Part shown: piece by piece, positions 63,390-64,000 of the stretch
Numbering within the stretch: the stretch's first letter is position 1
Layout of the letters: the number at the start of each line of letters is the position of its first letter
From: Caldisericota bacterium
GTDB lineage: Bacteria; Caldisericota; JANLFM01
NCBI GenBank assembly: GCA_024655965.1
Contig: JANLFL010000004.1
Location: 91,486-155,485, forward strand
Direction: 5' to 3'
DNA length: 64,000 nt
Translations under genes and position numbers: made by a program
Notes under the pieces: generated by a model
Databases searched by the model: none
Told to the model about the DNA's origin: nothing
The model's input: the letters and a program-made list of their open reading frames with translations, nothing else

Positions 63390-64000
63390 CTACTCGATGA
63401 TCTTCGTTACTACTCCAGCACCGATGGTGCGACCACCCTCACGGATAGCAAAACGCTGGCTCTCCTCAAGGGCGACGGGGTAGATGAGCTCCACCTCCAT
63501 GTTCACGTTATCCCCGGGCATGGCCATCTCCACTCCCTCGGGGAGCTTGATGGAACCGGTGACGTCGGTGGTGCGGAAGTAGAACTGGGGACGGTAACCG
63601 GTGAAGAAGGCCTTGTGACGCCCTCCTTCCTCCTTGGAGAGGATGTAGACCTCGGCCTTGAACTTGGTGTGGGGGTTGACGGAGCCGGGTTTGGCGACCA
63701 CCATTCCCCTCTCCACTTCCTTCTTGTCGATGCCCCGGAGCAGGAGGCCGACGTTGTCACCAGCACGGCCCTCGTCCAGGAGCTTGCGGAACATCTCGAT
63801 GCCGGTGATCACGGTTTTCTTGCGCTCGTGGGAGAGACCGATGATCTCCATCTCCTCCCCCAGCTTGACGATGCCGCGCTCGATACGACCGGTGACCACC
63901 GTTCCCCTTCCGGAGATGGTGAAGATGTCCTCGATGGGCATGAGGAAGGGCTTGTCGATGGGACGCTCGGGCAGGGGGATGTAGGTGTCAACGGCTTCCA
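63390..64000 (-). CDS. tuf: Elongation factor Tu, 5' end missing
   Basis: The last 202 residues of EF-Tu; the gene continues past the right edge. Present are [32 protein letters not shown] (domain II), [26 protein letters not shown], and the domain III end [18 protein letters not shown]. Codons are far more GC-rich in third position than in neighbouring genes, in keeping with very high expression or gene conversion between tuf copies. Confidence 0.98.
   Translation of the reverse strand, partial: EAVDTYIPLPERPIDKPFLMPIEDIFTISGRGTVVTGRIERGIVKLGEEMEIIGLSHERKKTVITGIEMFRKLLDEGRAGDNVGLLLRGIDKKEVERGMVVAKPGSVNPHTKFKAEVYILSKEEGGRHKAFFTGYRPQFYFRTTDVTGSIKLPEGVEMAMPGDNVNMEVELIYPVALEESQRFAIREGGRTIGAGVVTKIIE

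Noticed and set aside
63658..63984. Plus-strand frame opposite tuf
   Set aside because: Antisense of EF-Tu, explained by third-position GC bias.

Overview
The window reads as a chromosomal housekeeping segment of a Bacillota-like (Firmicutes-type) bacterium, tightly packed and mostly in long co-directional operons. The lineage is inferred from gene content: ThiT with a TPP riboswitch, RemA, SepF, DivIVA, an Asp23/DAK2 (YloU/YloV-type) pair, TTG and GTG starts with strong AGGAGG sites, and a 6S RNA candidate beside hisS. No lipopolysaccharide genes are visible. Frequent AGG/AGA arginine codons and purine-rich coding strands would suit a thermophile, but that is a guess. No mobile element, prophage, CRISPR array or rRNA operon was seen.

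Layout. 1-3282 (-): pepQ-efp-asp23-nusB-acyP-ispA, the last cut by the left edge. 3357-10519 (+): yebC-ruvCAB-spoIID-queA-tgt-HD protein. 10598-19700 (+): fused secDF, a long cation diffusion facilitator, relA, dtd, tRNA-Ala, asnS and hisS, followed by a rod-shaped RNA that looks like 6S RNA. 19882-25466 (-): coiled-coil protein, coaD, rsmD, recG, a FakA/YloV-type protein and a second Asp23. 25558 (+): rpmB, divergent from asp23 with interlocking promoters. 25743-33492 (-): thiN-thiT behind a TPP riboswitch, then rlmN, fmt, priA, rpoZ, gmk, remA, rluD and lspA. 33489-46314 (-): surE, a lipoprotein, yggU and divIVA, then a dipeptide/oligopeptide ABC transporter whose binding protein carries S-layer (SLH) domains, with an ECF sigma/anti-sigma pair in front, then sepF, yggS, a HlyD-like protein, nrdR and ftsZ. 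46328-59938 (-): a complete dcw cluster, mraZ-rsmH-ftsL-pbp-murE-murF-mraY-murD-ftsW-murG-murC-murB-ftsQ(-like). 60107-64000 (-): rplL-rplJ (with L10 leader), rplA, rplK, nusG, secE, tRNA-Trp, rpmG and the 3' half of tuf.

How it works together. The dcw block makes and polymerises peptidoglycan precursor and builds the divisome (FtsZ, SepF, DivIVA, FtsQ/L/W, PBP). No ftsA is present, so SepF is the visible FtsZ membrane tether. Four GTGG repeats at exact 10-bp spacing before mraZ look like a MraZ operator. Many junctions are 1-4 bp stop/start overlaps, implying translational coupling. Points most worth a second look: the sigma/anti-sigma/SLH-transporter module lying between sepF and divIVA, a PriA without recognisable ATPase motifs, a CDF transporter with three tandem C-terminal domains, an atypical MurC P-loop, and the overlapping divergent promoters at rpmB/asp23 with a probably leaderless message. 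I did not find a clear, wholly new multi-gene system here.
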